From NCBI GenBank assembly GCA_030526455.1, contig JAUNCU010000033.1, forward strand, positions 3,595 through 19,705: a stretch of DNA of 16,111 bases, in the 5' to 3' direction. This document shows positions 1 through 7,091 of the stretch, in pieces. The DNA comes from Bacteroidales bacterium (GTDB taxonomy: Bacteria; Bacteroidota; Bacteroidia; Bacteroidales; Muribaculaceae). The position numbers and the translations under genes are program-made. The first letter of the stretch is position 1. Each line of letters begins with the position of its first letter. The notes under the pieces were generated by a model. The model ran no database searches, was not told where the DNA came from, and saw nothing but the letters and a program-made list of their open reading frames with translations.

Positions 1-55
1 TCTAAAATCACCAACAAAGAAATTAGCAAAGGTTTATTTTCCCAAAATCATCAAC
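1..55. repeat. 55-bp direct repeat, copy 1
   Basis: Positions 1-55 are identical, base for base, to 323-377. The unit is AT-rich and contains AGCAAAGGTTTATTTTCCC near its middle. The copy begins at the window edge, so it could extend further left. A shorter related stretch (GGTTTATTTTC followed by AAAATCA and CAAC) also occurs at 314-338, so the unit itself may have arisen by duplication. The two copies bracket the palindromic element at 169-303. What the repeat does is unknown. Confidence 0.85.
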
Positions 56-168
56 CAGAGGAACAGAAGCAAATGAAGAACCCTTCCCATCAAAGATGTA
101 GCAGCAGCATTAACGTCTTTTACGGGATAGGCATCGTTTTTTTTCGCCAAAGGCGAAATGGTTTATTG

Positions 169-303
169 CCATGGATGAGATGCGGGAAGCCCCGAAGGGG
201 TGGGATGGCGAGAACGCGATTAGTGGGACGGAAACTTGTTTCCAGGGCCACTAATCGCGTTTCGACATCCCAGAGGGCGCAGCCCTCCGCATCTCGTCCA
301 TGG
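169..303. repeat. 135-bp cloverleaf-like imperfect palindrome
   Basis: The outer arms 169-185 and 287-303 are reverse complements with one mismatch. Inside them, 202-226 and 249-272 pair again, including the perfect 13-base arms CGCGATTAGTGG plus neighbours. Each side also carries its own small hairpin: CCCC-GAA-GGGG at 190-200 and GAGGGC-GCA-GCCCTC at 273-287. The apex around 230-243 is GGAAAC/GTTTCC. The result is a cruciform with two side arms and no plausible coding content. It resembles REP-like or MITE-like dispersed extragenic elements in general form. I cannot see whether other copies exist in the genome. Confidence 0.7.
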
Positions 304-322
304 TGTTTATTTAGGTTTATTT

Positions 323-377
323 TCTAAAATCACCAACAAAGAAATTAGCAAAGGTTTATTTTCCCAAAATCATCAAC
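323..377. repeat. 55-bp direct repeat, copy 2
   Basis: This is the second exact copy of the unit at 1-55, offset by 322 bases. It lies 19 bases to the right of the palindrome at 169-303. Exact identity over 55 bases suggests a recent duplication, or the flanks of an inserted or amplified unit. The copies diverge immediately after 377 (the left copy continues CAGAGGAAC, the right copy AGAGAACAAG). Confidence 0.85.
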
Positions 378-397
378 AGAGAACAAGCGGAGGGGGT

Positions 398-440
398 ATA
401 AAAAAGAGGATGGGGCTGACTTCTACAGCCATCCCCATCC
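398..440 (-). terminator. Rho-independent terminator of the minus-strand cluster
   Basis: Read on the minus strand, GGATGGGG (440-433) pairs with CCCCATCC (415-408). The stem is extended across a small bulge by CTG/CAG, and it is followed by TCTTTTTTAT (407-398). A strong GC stem with a six-T tract is the classical intrinsic terminator form. It lies about 165 bases past the stop codon of the dockerin-like gene, so it probably ends that transcript or the whole SusCD cluster. The 441-605 interval between them holds only small palindromes (AGCCGC/GCGGCT at 482-500 and ATGCTCGAGCAT at 574-585). Confidence 0.8.
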
Positions 441-605
441 AGAAATGTATGTTAAGAAACTGCTAAATGTTTCTTCACGGGAGCCGCTTTTGTTGCGGCT
501 TGTATTTTGCTTGGCTTTGCTTTTACATCGCTCCCGGCTGCGCGAGAACTAAAGAGATACAGCGGTGAGCGTGATGCTCGAGCATTGCCTGCACTGTGGC
601 GCTGA

Positions 606-2399
606 TTAACCGAGAATGAGGTTGATCAGGGCAGTAACGTCAGATACGTTAACTTCGCCGTCTTCGTTGATGTCGCAAACTGCGTCGGCGTATTCAGCGG
701 TGCCGAGGATCTTGTTCACGAGGGCAGTAACGTCAGATACGTTAACTTCGCCGTCACCGTTCACGTCACCCTTCTTACCTGCAGGCTTAGTGCCTTGAGT
801 GAATTCGCAGTTGATGTAGTCGCCAAGGATGTGGAACTTAACCACTGCTTCGCGATATTGTTCACCTTCTGGAAGAGCGGCAGCAACTACGCGTGCGTTA
901 ACAACACCTGTGAATTCGCCGTCAGCCATCTGGTCTTCGAGTTCTACAGTGAGCCATTCAGGGAGTTCTTCACCGTTAACAGTAACGTCCCATTCTTCTG
1001 AACTTGAAGAAGAGTAGAAAGAGATGAACTCTTGAGGTTGACCAGTGAAAGTGCGAGTAAGAACACCACCTTCTACAGGGAATTCATACTTACCATCTTC
1101 AAGATTGTAGTTGAACACCATGAATGGGTTGTTGTTGCCAATGAAGATTGACATACCCACCTTCATTTCACCACTGCGGAAGAAGTTGTTCAAACCTTGG
1201 AGCACATTGTCTTCAATGTTACCCAAGAAAGCGAGTTCACCCTTGCCTTCGTCATAATCGTCGTTAGTAACAAGGAGTGAAGAAGAGAGAATGTTTTCGC
1301 CACCAAAACCTTTCACTACGATAAGGATTGCGCTGTCGATTTCTGGAGTAACTTCAAATTCGAAGTCGTCTTCAACGGTTACCAGAGGAATTTGGAGAAT
1401 ACCACCAGCTGGAGTTTGATCGTTAAGAACGATGGTACCTTCAGCAATCACGTTTTCTTCGTTCATCACAGCTTCGCCAATTGTGTTGCGACTACCGTCA
1501 ATGTAAGGAAGCATCTCTGGGAGGCGATATACGGTAACCTTAACAGGAGCTTCTGCACCTGCAACCACCTTGAGCGCAGTGTAGTAAAGGTATACATTGT
1601 TGAGCACGTAAGGCTTTTCTGGAGCTTCAAATGCTACTGCTTGCATATCCCAACCACTGTAGTTCTTACCAAACCAGTAGCCAGTGCCTTCGGTATCATC
1701 AGGAGAACCCTTTGCGCCAGAATAGTAACCCCAGCCGTATTGCTCTTGGCAGTAACGGTCAGAAGAACCATAGTAGTGAGGGCTAGCGAGAAGATCGATT
1801 GTTAAATCTTCAGCTGTTTCAGCCATAGGTTCGTTAGGATACTGGGTAAAGAACAATGGAGAAACGTAGATAGGACCACCTTGCTTACCACCACCAATCA
1901 CGTATTCAGCACTTGAACCCGAACCAGAAGCCACGAGCGTAGGAGCATAAGCGAATTCGTAGCCATAGGTCACGGTGAGGTCCTTGGTGTCGGCAGTGAG
2001 GGTATCCATCGCACCTTGGTTGTGCTTAGTGTATTCCCACATCCAAGAATCAGCACCGGTAGAGAGGTTGGTGTAGGTGTAAGTAGAGAAAGGCTTGCCA
2101 TAGACCATAGGACGAATGAAGCCAGAGCCATTCTGATCCCAGTTTACATAGAACGCACCATTAGGACGAGCGTAGAAAGCCTGTGGTGCAGCCTTAGCAG
2201 CAGGAGCCTTCTTGATTTGCGACATAGAAGTAGCCATTTGGCCAACTTTCATGCATGCATTGTTGAGGTCGAATGCAGCGCGCTGCATGTTGGTAACCTT
2301 GTTCACCTTTTTTGCTTGCTTTGCGCGTTCAACAACCTGTGCATTGGCAGTTGAAGCAAGAGCTACAGCAGCAGCGAGAAATAGTAAACCCTTTTTCAT
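606..2399 (-). CDS. Secreted protein with C-terminal dockerin-like domain
   Basis: A 597-residue exported protein. Residues 1-20 form a signal peptide (KK, a hydrophobic core, then ANA before Q21), with no lipobox cysteine. The middle, about 75-440, is rich in Tyr, Gly and Ser and matches no family I recognise. About 440-535 has a beta-rich pattern with LPEWLTVE, loosely reminiscent of a BACON or Ig-like domain (low confidence). Residues 544-597 contain two copies of a Ca-binding loop and helix, DVNGDGEVNVSDVTALVNKI and DINEDGEVNVSDVTALINLI, which is the dockerin type I pattern common at the ends of secreted Bacteroidales proteins. It is the last gene of the SusCD cluster, 126 bases after the DUF4302 gene with a strong hairpin between, so it may be transcribed at a different level. 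It probably acts outside the cytoplasm; the ligand is unknown. Start chosen at the ATG giving the signal peptide. Confidence 0.85.
   Translation of the reverse strand: MKKGLLFLAAAVALASTANAQVVERAKQAKKVNKVTNMQRAAFDLNNACMKVGQMATSMSQIKKAPAAKAAPQAFYARPNGAFYVNWDQNGSGFIRPMVYGKPFSTYTYTNLSTGADSWMWEYTKHNQGAMDTLTADTKDLTVTYGYEFAYAPTLVASGSGSSAEYVIGGGKQGGPIYVSPLFFTQYPNEPMAETAEDLTIDLLASPHYYGSSDRYCQEQYGWGYYSGAKGSPDDTEGTGYWFGKNYSGWDMQAVAFEAPEKPYVLNNVYLYYTALKVVAGAEAPVKVTVYRLPEMLPYIDGSRNTIGEAVMNEENVIAEGTIVLNDQTPAGGILQIPLVTVEDDFEFEVTPEIDSAILIVVKGFGGENILSSSLLVTNDDYDEGKGELAFLGNIEDNVLQGLNNFFRSGEMKVGMSIFIGNNNPFMVFNYNLEDGKYEFPVEGGVLTRTFTGQPQEFISFYSSSSSEEWDVTVNGEELPEWLTVELEDQMADGEFTGVVNARVVAAALPEGEQYREAVVKFHILGDYINCEFTQGTKPAGKKGDVNGDGEVNVSDVTALVNKILGTAEYADAVCDINEDGEVNVSDVTALINLILG
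628..755 (-). repeat. Near-identical DNA encoding the two dockerin-like loops
   Basis: Positions 628-662 and 721-755 are an identical 35-base sequence, 93 bases apart, which equals 31 codons. Each encodes the core of one Ca-binding loop plus the start of its helix (DGEVNVSDVTAL). Identity at the DNA level, including third codon positions, points to recent duplication or gene conversion between the halves. Confidence 0.85.
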
Positions 2400-2467
2400 A
2401 ATTGAAGTAGTTTAAAAATTGGTTAATAAAAAATATGAGTATTATCTGAATTTTTTAAGAATGATAA

Positions 2468-2503
2468 CGCTTGTGAGGCGTCGAGGCCGAAGCCTCACAA
2501 GCG
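2468..2503 (-). other. Perfect 12-bp intergenic hairpin in SusCD cluster
   Basis: CGCTTGTGAGGC (2468-2479) and GCCTCACAAGCG (2492-2503) are perfect reverse complements around a 12-base loop. The loop contains a further TCG/CGA pair. The hairpin lies just after the DUF4302 stop codon and before the dockerin-like gene. On the minus strand it is followed by TTATCATTCTT rather than a clean T tract. It may therefore be a leaky terminator or an RNA-stabilising intercistronic structure rather than a full stop. Confidence 0.6.
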
Positions 2504-2525
2504 ACTGTATATGTGCTACCGATTG

Positions 2526-3881
2526 TTATTGCACGTTGATGTAGAGTGCACTTGATTCGTTTTGCGAATCGGCGAGCTTGATGCAGATAGGAGCCAGCAG
2601 CGAACTGCTTGAGCACTTGAAAGTGGTGCTGCCAAGCTTGTCGATGAATGCCTGGAATGCGGGCACCTTGCTCACGTATTGAGCCATGTTCTTGTCCATT
2701 TCGCCAAGCACAAAGCGGAATTGGTCTTTACCGATGCGTTCCACTTCATATGCTTGTGAAATATTGAGATACTGACCGGCCTTCTTCAGTTTCAAGCGGA
2801 AGAAGAGCTTCTTGATGTATTTGGTATTACCAATCACTGTGGTACCAAAGTTCATGTACTGAAGCGACGAACCATTGTACTCGGTAAGGCCCTTGGTGAA
2901 AGCAGTGAAACTTTCTCCGAGTTCACCCACGCTTGTAGCAGGGTCGAATCGCCAGCAGAGTGTAGAGTCGGTTGCCACCTTGTTGAGAGCATCAGCAGTG
3001 ATAGTGGTAACACCGTCGTCGGTACACAGCAGTGAACCGTCGTCTTGACGAATAAAGTGCTGAACGGTGTAGTGGTTGCCGTCGATAGAGTCGCACAGGG
3101 TAAGAGGTTTGCCCAAGGTGAAACCATCGTGGGTGATGATAGCGTTGCGGCCCACCCACTCGGTGATGTAGTCACCGGTTTCGGGATAGAACTTAGGCAG
3201 CTGGCTTGCACCGTTGAGCACAATGTGACGGTAGCCACCAGGCAGATTCACATACACGGTAGGAATCTTAGCGTTGAAGAAGGAGTCGGCCATAGCCACT
3301 ACTTCATTCATGTAGATTTCGTCGTCGATAGCGGCATCAACACGGGTCATAATAATCTTTGCACCATGTTTCTTACCTTCGAGGTGGAGCGTATCGTTAC
3401 GGTAGTCCATCAGGTCAAACTCGTAGTCACCACTGTGACCGTAACCCTGTTCGTCGCGCTCAGTGTTGGGAATATCTTCTGGCGAAGCGAAGAGATGGAA
3501 AATGTTGTTATAAGAGTTGAACGACAGCACTGGGCCATTGTCGGAGAGGATGGTCCACAGTGAAGTTTCGCTGCCATAGGTCGACTTAGCACTGGGGTCG
3601 GTGAGCATACCGATGTATTCGTTGTGGCCAGAGATGGTCACCGAGCCATCGTTGCGGAAAGTAAAGAGATACACATAGCCGTGCTCTTCCTCAGTGGTGA
3701 AGTATTCCATCTGCCACTTGCCACCCTTATCGAGAAGGATTTCGCGGTAGGCCTTTCGAGCCATCTCGGTGCGGTTGGCAGCGCTCTCTTCGAAGATATC
3801 GGCCTCTTCATGGGTACATGAAGCGAGCGATGCGCTCATCAGCACAGCGGCAAAGGCTGAAAATTTATATAATTTCTTCAT
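2526..3881 (-). CDS. DUF4302 family lipoprotein
   Basis: A 451-residue predicted lipoprotein. The signal peptide ends in a lipobox (SLASC) with Cys22 as the lipidated residue, followed by an acidic stretch (THEEADIFEE) that may favour surface export in Bacteroidetes. The N-terminal half has features I associate with DUF4302: a helix with RKAYREILL, then GGKWQMEYF, LFTFRNDGSVTIS, DNGPVLSFNSYNNIFHLF and KIIMTR. Members typically sit in SusC/SusD/metallopeptidase clusters, as here. The molecular role of the family is unknown; a surface substrate-binding role is an inference from location. It follows the metallopeptidase gene after 143 bases that contain a hairpin. The stop lies just before the hairpin at 2468-2503. 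Family assignment is by recalled motif only. Confidence 0.82.
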   Translation of the reverse strand: MKKLYKFSAFAAVLMSASLASCTHEEADIFEESAANRTEMARKAYREILLDKGGKWQMEYFTTEEEHGYVYLFTFRNDGSVTISGHNEYIGMLTDPSAKSTYGSETSLWTILSDNGPVLSFNSYNNIFHLFASPEDIPNTERDEQGYGHSGDYEFDLMDYRNDTLHLEGKKHGAKIIMTRVDAAIDDEIYMNEVVAMADSFFNAKIPTVYVNLPGGYRHIVLNGASQLPKFYPETGDYITEWVGRNAIITHDGFTLGKPLTLCDSIDGNHYTVQHFIRQDDGSLLCTDDGVTTITADALNKVATDSTLCWRFDPATSVGELGESFTAFTKGLTEYNGSSLQYMNFGTTVIGNTKYIKKLFFRLKLKKAGQYLNISQAYEVERIGKDQFRFVLGEMDKNMAQYVSKVPAFQAFIDKLGSTTFKCSSSSLLAPICIKLADSQNESSALYINVQ

Positions 3882-3942
3882 CGTTGATAGATTGAATTGT
3901 TTGTTACAAATTGAGTGAAGCGATTCGCTTTTTTAAAGAGTG

Positions 3943-3971
3943 GAGAGGGTGAGGGATTGCTCTACCCTCTC
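3943..3971. other. Intergenic 8-bp inverted repeat
   Basis: GAGAGGGT (3943-3950) and ACCCTCTC (3964-3971) are exact reverse complements with a 13-base loop. They lie in the 143-base gap between the metallopeptidase and DUF4302 genes. On the minus strand the following bases are CACTCTTTAAAAAAG, not a proper T tract. A second tiny palindrome, AGCGATTCGCT, lies at 3919-3929. These may modulate mRNA stability or attenuate expression of the distal genes. Confidence 0.45.
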
Positions 3972-4024
3972 TTTTACTCTATATGCTGCTAATTTCGCAA
4001 TATCACTCGTGAAAAAATTTGTGA

Positions 4025-5284
4025 TTACTGAACGTCTTCGAGTTGCTTGCGGAGTTCCTTGATGTCGAAGTTGGCCTGACGCTTCTGCACTTCGTCGCGG
4101 AGTTTGTCGAGGTCAACGCCGAATGCATCGTGCAACCACTCGCGGGCAATCTGAATCTTCTCGGTGAGAGCGGCAGGACCGTCGATGCCGTCCTTGTCTT
4201 CCACTGCGTAAGCATTAACAGGGATAGGAATCAACTTGCCACGGCTGTCGAGGAGGAAACCGCTTGCGTCCACGGCACGACCCTTAGCGTCGGTATACTT
4301 GCTGGGGTCTTTAGAATCCTGGGTGTAAGGAGCGGTACCGCGGTAGTATTCCTTGGTCACCTTGTTGCCATACACCTTGATTACTTCGCCATCGGGAGTT
4401 TCGTAGTCGAGGAACATGTTGTCGTCGCTGAAGTACTGCTTCTTTTCTTCATCCACCACATTGTCGGGATAGTAGTAGTAGCAGTAGAACACTGCGTTAG
4501 GATCGTCGCCACTTGGCGATTCCCAGCCGCGAGAAGCGAGGTCGTAGAAGCGAGCCCACTGTGCATCGGTCTTAACGATGTAGTTAGCGATGATTTCAGC
4601 GAAGTCTTCACGATAAGCCGAACTTGCATAAGGAGTTACAAAACCCATAGAGAGCACTACGCCTTCCTGGCGGTCTTGCCAGTTGCTACCGTCGTACTTA
4701 CCCACAGAGATGGTGTTGAACTTTGCAGGATAAGTCTTGGTCTGGTGCAAGATGTGAGCAAACTCGTGGTGCATTGTCTTGAAGTAGTATTCGTTGAGCT
4801 GGTCGGCGCTATTCACGTCGAGCGAGTTCACACGGAAGAGCGACACCTTGATACCACCTTCAGCCAAACCGAGAATCATTGTACCACTGTTGGGGTTGTA
4901 GGCTGGAGAGCCAATGAGGTGGATGATGCGAGGACCATACTGCTTGAGGAAGTCGGGGTTCACCACGTCTTTGTAAACGTCAAACCACAGGTACTTGGCG
5001 AGCAGCGCGAGGTCTTGCGCCTTCTGGAAGGTGGCGGGCACGAGGTTGTAGTTCATATCGGTACCCACGTCCTGCATCTTGTAGCGGAAGTCCAAGTTGT
5101 AGACATCGAGGTAGTTTTCCTTGAGCCACTTGTCGAACTTGTAGGTCACCAATGTGGGATCCACTTCTTCCTGAACGTCGGGGAAGATAGTTTCGCCGAG
5201 CTTGTCGTCGCTACATGAGGTGAAACCCATGGTAGCGGCCGAAAGCATCACGATTGCGGAAATATATTTGTTGATCAATTTCAT
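4025..5284 (-). CDS. Putative zinc-binding metallopeptidase lipoprotein
   Basis: A 419-residue predicted lipoprotein of the putative zinc-binding metallopeptidase group found beside SusCD pairs (the type annotated Peptidase_Mx). The signal peptide ends in FTSC with Cys24 as the lipidation site, followed by SDD. The catalytic motif HEFAH is at residues 173-177, giving two His ligands and the catalytic Glu174. The segment REDFAE at 225-230 is a good candidate for the third ligand, probably Glu226 or Glu230. Residues 245-370 form a Tyr/Asp/Lys-rich region with no motif I recognise. The C-terminus (about 374-419) is charged and helical. It would act in the periplasm or at the surface, cutting peptides or glycoproteins. 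It starts 22 bases after the SusD stop, so it is probably cotranscribed with susCD. Actual protease activity of this group is not established to my knowledge. Confidence 0.87.
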   Translation of the reverse strand: MKLINKYISAIVMLSAATMGFTSCSDDKLGETIFPDVQEEVDPTLVTYKFDKWLKENYLDVYNLDFRYKMQDVGTDMNYNLVPATFQKAQDLALLAKYLWFDVYKDVVNPDFLKQYGPRIIHLIGSPAYNPNSGTMILGLAEGGIKVSLFRVNSLDVNSADQLNEYYFKTMHHEFAHILHQTKTYPAKFNTISVGKYDGSNWQDRQEGVVLSMGFVTPYASSAYREDFAEIIANYIVKTDAQWARFYDLASRGWESPSGDDPNAVFYCYYYYPDNVVDEEKKQYFSDDNMFLDYETPDGEVIKVYGNKVTKEYYRGTAPYTQDSKDPSKYTDAKGRAVDASGFLLDSRGKLIPIPVNAYAVEDKDGIDGPAALTEKIQIAREWLHDAFGVDLDKLRDEVQKRQANFDIKELRKQLEDVQ

Positions 5285-5306
5285 TGTTGTGATTCAATTA
5301 AAATTG

Positions 5307-7046
5307 TTATTTAATAAGCACGTAAGTGCCAGAAGCTTCAACAGTGGATTCATCCTTTTCGGTGATAGGACGAGCGTTGGCGTCCATACCGGCAGAGATT
5401 ACTTCACTTGGAATCTGCATAGCGTAGCGTGGGTCGAGGAAACCGAGCTTGTAGGCTGTGTTGAAACGGCCAAAGTTGTGGGTGACTTCGAGACCGAGAC
5501 GCTTGATGTCGAAGAAGCGCATACCATTGTGGATGGTTTCGATGCGGCGGAAGTGCTGGATGCACTGCATGTAGGGTTCCTTTTCGGCGGTGAGTTCGTA
5601 GCCTGGAGCTGGGCAAACTTCGTCCATGCGGATAGGCTTCACGATACCGAATCCCTGAGGATACTTTTCATCGCCCTTATCGGTAGCATAGAATTTCTCA
5701 ATGAGAGCACGGTTCATCTCCTTGAAGTTGTAACTTTCACCAGCGCCGAGTTCACGACGAGCGTCGTCCCAGATGGTGAGATCTTCCAAGCAGCCGTCGA
5801 TGTCGCCGAGGAAGAGTTTGGCTTCGGCACGGCAGAGGAGGGTTTCTTCAACCCAGAATTCCATGCGCACTACGTGAGCGTAACCGATACCGGCAATCTT
5901 GTCGGCGTATTCGAATTGCTCTGAACTGATACCACCGAAGTAGGTACCGTATTCAGCCTGGCCGGCAGTACCGCAGAGTCCGTTGAAGCAAGGGTGCATT
6001 GAGAATGTTTCCTTGGTCTTCGAGTTGCTCCAGCGAATGTTTTCCCATGATGGACCAGGGCCTTGGATGGTGGAACGGCGTGCATCGCGGTTGGTGGTGA
6101 AGCGGTAGCCGTGAGTACGGCGAGAAGAGGTAGAGTGTGTAGAGATATTCATGAACACATTCTTGCGCTTCATACTGGTGTAGTAGCGGCCGATGTCGCT
6201 GATGTAGTACATTGAGCCACGATTTGCCCAGATGTCGCTCACCATGGTGCGTGGGTCGCTACCGTTGAAGGCTGCGTCGGCATACTGGAGCGCTTCCTTA
6301 TAGCGACGGGTGAACACGTAGAAGCGAGCAGCAAAGGCGTTGGCAGCGGCCTTGTTGAAGTGGTACTTGGGCACTTCATAGTAATCATCGCTCACAAGTT
6401 TCAGACCGAGTTGGAGGTCCTTTTCAATGAGTTCGTATGTTTCAGCCAGTGTGCCACGTTCATAGTGAGGCTTAACGCTGGTTTCGGGCTTGAGAATGTA
6501 AGGAATACCCTGATAACTCTTGCTCAATTCCTCGCCGCGGTAAGGCATACAGAACACCTGAGCGAGCAGGAAGTGGTGGTAAGCACGAATGAGGTAGGCC
6601 TCACCAAGCACAGCCTGGAGTTTCTTCATGTCGGCAGAAGAGAGTTTTCCTTCTTCGTTCATTTCAAGACCGCGTTCGAGCACTGCGTTGGCACACGCGA
6701 TAGCGTGGTAGCAGCCTTCCCAAATGCCGGAAGGAGTGTCGGAACCCATACCCATGTCCACATCTTCGAAGCGGAACGCCTGCTCGTCGGTAGCCGAGTA
6801 GGAGGCGAGGTTGAAACGCACGCCGTTAGGGTCGGGAGCATTGTTATCGATCACATTGTCGGTAGAGAGCTCGCAAGGTGTCGAATAGTTGTACTGGGTG
6901 TAGCCGTTGTTGAGCAACTCACGCAACTGCTCCACGGTTTCGAGTTCCACGCGGGTGTCGGGCACCTTGTCGAGGAAGTCGCTACATGATGAGAGCGACA
7001 TGAGAGCCACACCTGCAGCAAATGATGCTATATATCTTAATTTCAT
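5307..7046 (-). CDS. susD: SusD/RagB family nutrient-binding lipoprotein
   Basis: A 579-residue surface lipoprotein that caps the SusC barrel and captures the substrate. The signal peptide ends in SLSSC with Cys21 as the lipid anchor. The mature start, SDFLDKVPDTRVELET, is the classical RagB/SusD beginning. Further family landmarks are the helical repeat region with GEAYLIRAYHHFLLAQVF, then YQGIPYIL, a late FRRIETIHNGMRFFDIKRLG segment, and the C-terminal LDPRYAMQIPSEVI stretch. Length is normal for the family. It follows susC after 45 bases, which is the standard order. The gene symbol is used in the sense of the family; starch is not implied. Ligand specificity cannot be read from the sequence, but the adjacent peptidase-like gene and the lack of glycosidases suggest peptides or glycopeptides. 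Confidence 0.96.
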   Translation of the reverse strand: MKLRYIASFAAGVALMSLSSCSDFLDKVPDTRVELETVEQLRELLNNGYTQYNYSTPCELSTDNVIDNNAPDPNGVRFNLASYSATDEQAFRFEDVDMGMGSDTPSGIWEGCYHAIACANAVLERGLEMNEEGKLSSADMKKLQAVLGEAYLIRAYHHFLLAQVFCMPYRGEELSKSYQGIPYILKPETSVKPHYERGTLAETYELIEKDLQLGLKLVSDDYYEVPKYHFNKAAANAFAARFYVFTRRYKEALQYADAAFNGSDPRTMVSDIWANRGSMYYISDIGRYYTSMKRKNVFMNISTHSTSSRRTHGYRFTTNRDARRSTIQGPGPSWENIRWSNSKTKETFSMHPCFNGLCGTAGQAEYGTYFGGISSEQFEYADKIAGIGYAHVVRMEFWVEETLLCRAEAKLFLGDIDGCLEDLTIWDDARRELGAGESYNFKEMNRALIEKFYATDKGDEKYPQGFGIVKPIRMDEVCPAPGYELTAEKEPYMQCIQHFRRIETIHNGMRFFDIKRLGLEVTHNFGRFNTAYKLGFLDPRYAMQIPSEVISAGMDANARPITEKDESTVEASGTYVLIK

Positions 7047-7091
7047 AATAAAATCTCTTATATTATATATATAATGTGTTGCTAAATGTGA

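Noticed and set aside
142..158. Hairpin TTTCGCC-AAA-GGCGAAA as a terminator
   Set aside because: The T run is on the 5' side for the plus strand and would read as A residues after the stem on the minus strand, so it does not fit an intrinsic terminator.
73..466. Two small plus-strand open frames (84 and 76 residues)
   Set aside because: They run through the palindrome and direct repeats in different frames and carry no recognisable motif; their bases are better explained by the repeat structure.
4043..5218. 391-residue plus-strand open frame opposite the metallopeptidase
   Set aside because: Antisense shadow of a lipoprotein gene with lipobox and HEFAH motif; no independent start signal or motif.
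7062..7075. 14-base palindrome ATTATATATATAAT between susC and susD
   Set aside because: An alternating AT run of this kind is weakly structured and expected by chance in a short AT-rich Bacteroidales intergenic gap.
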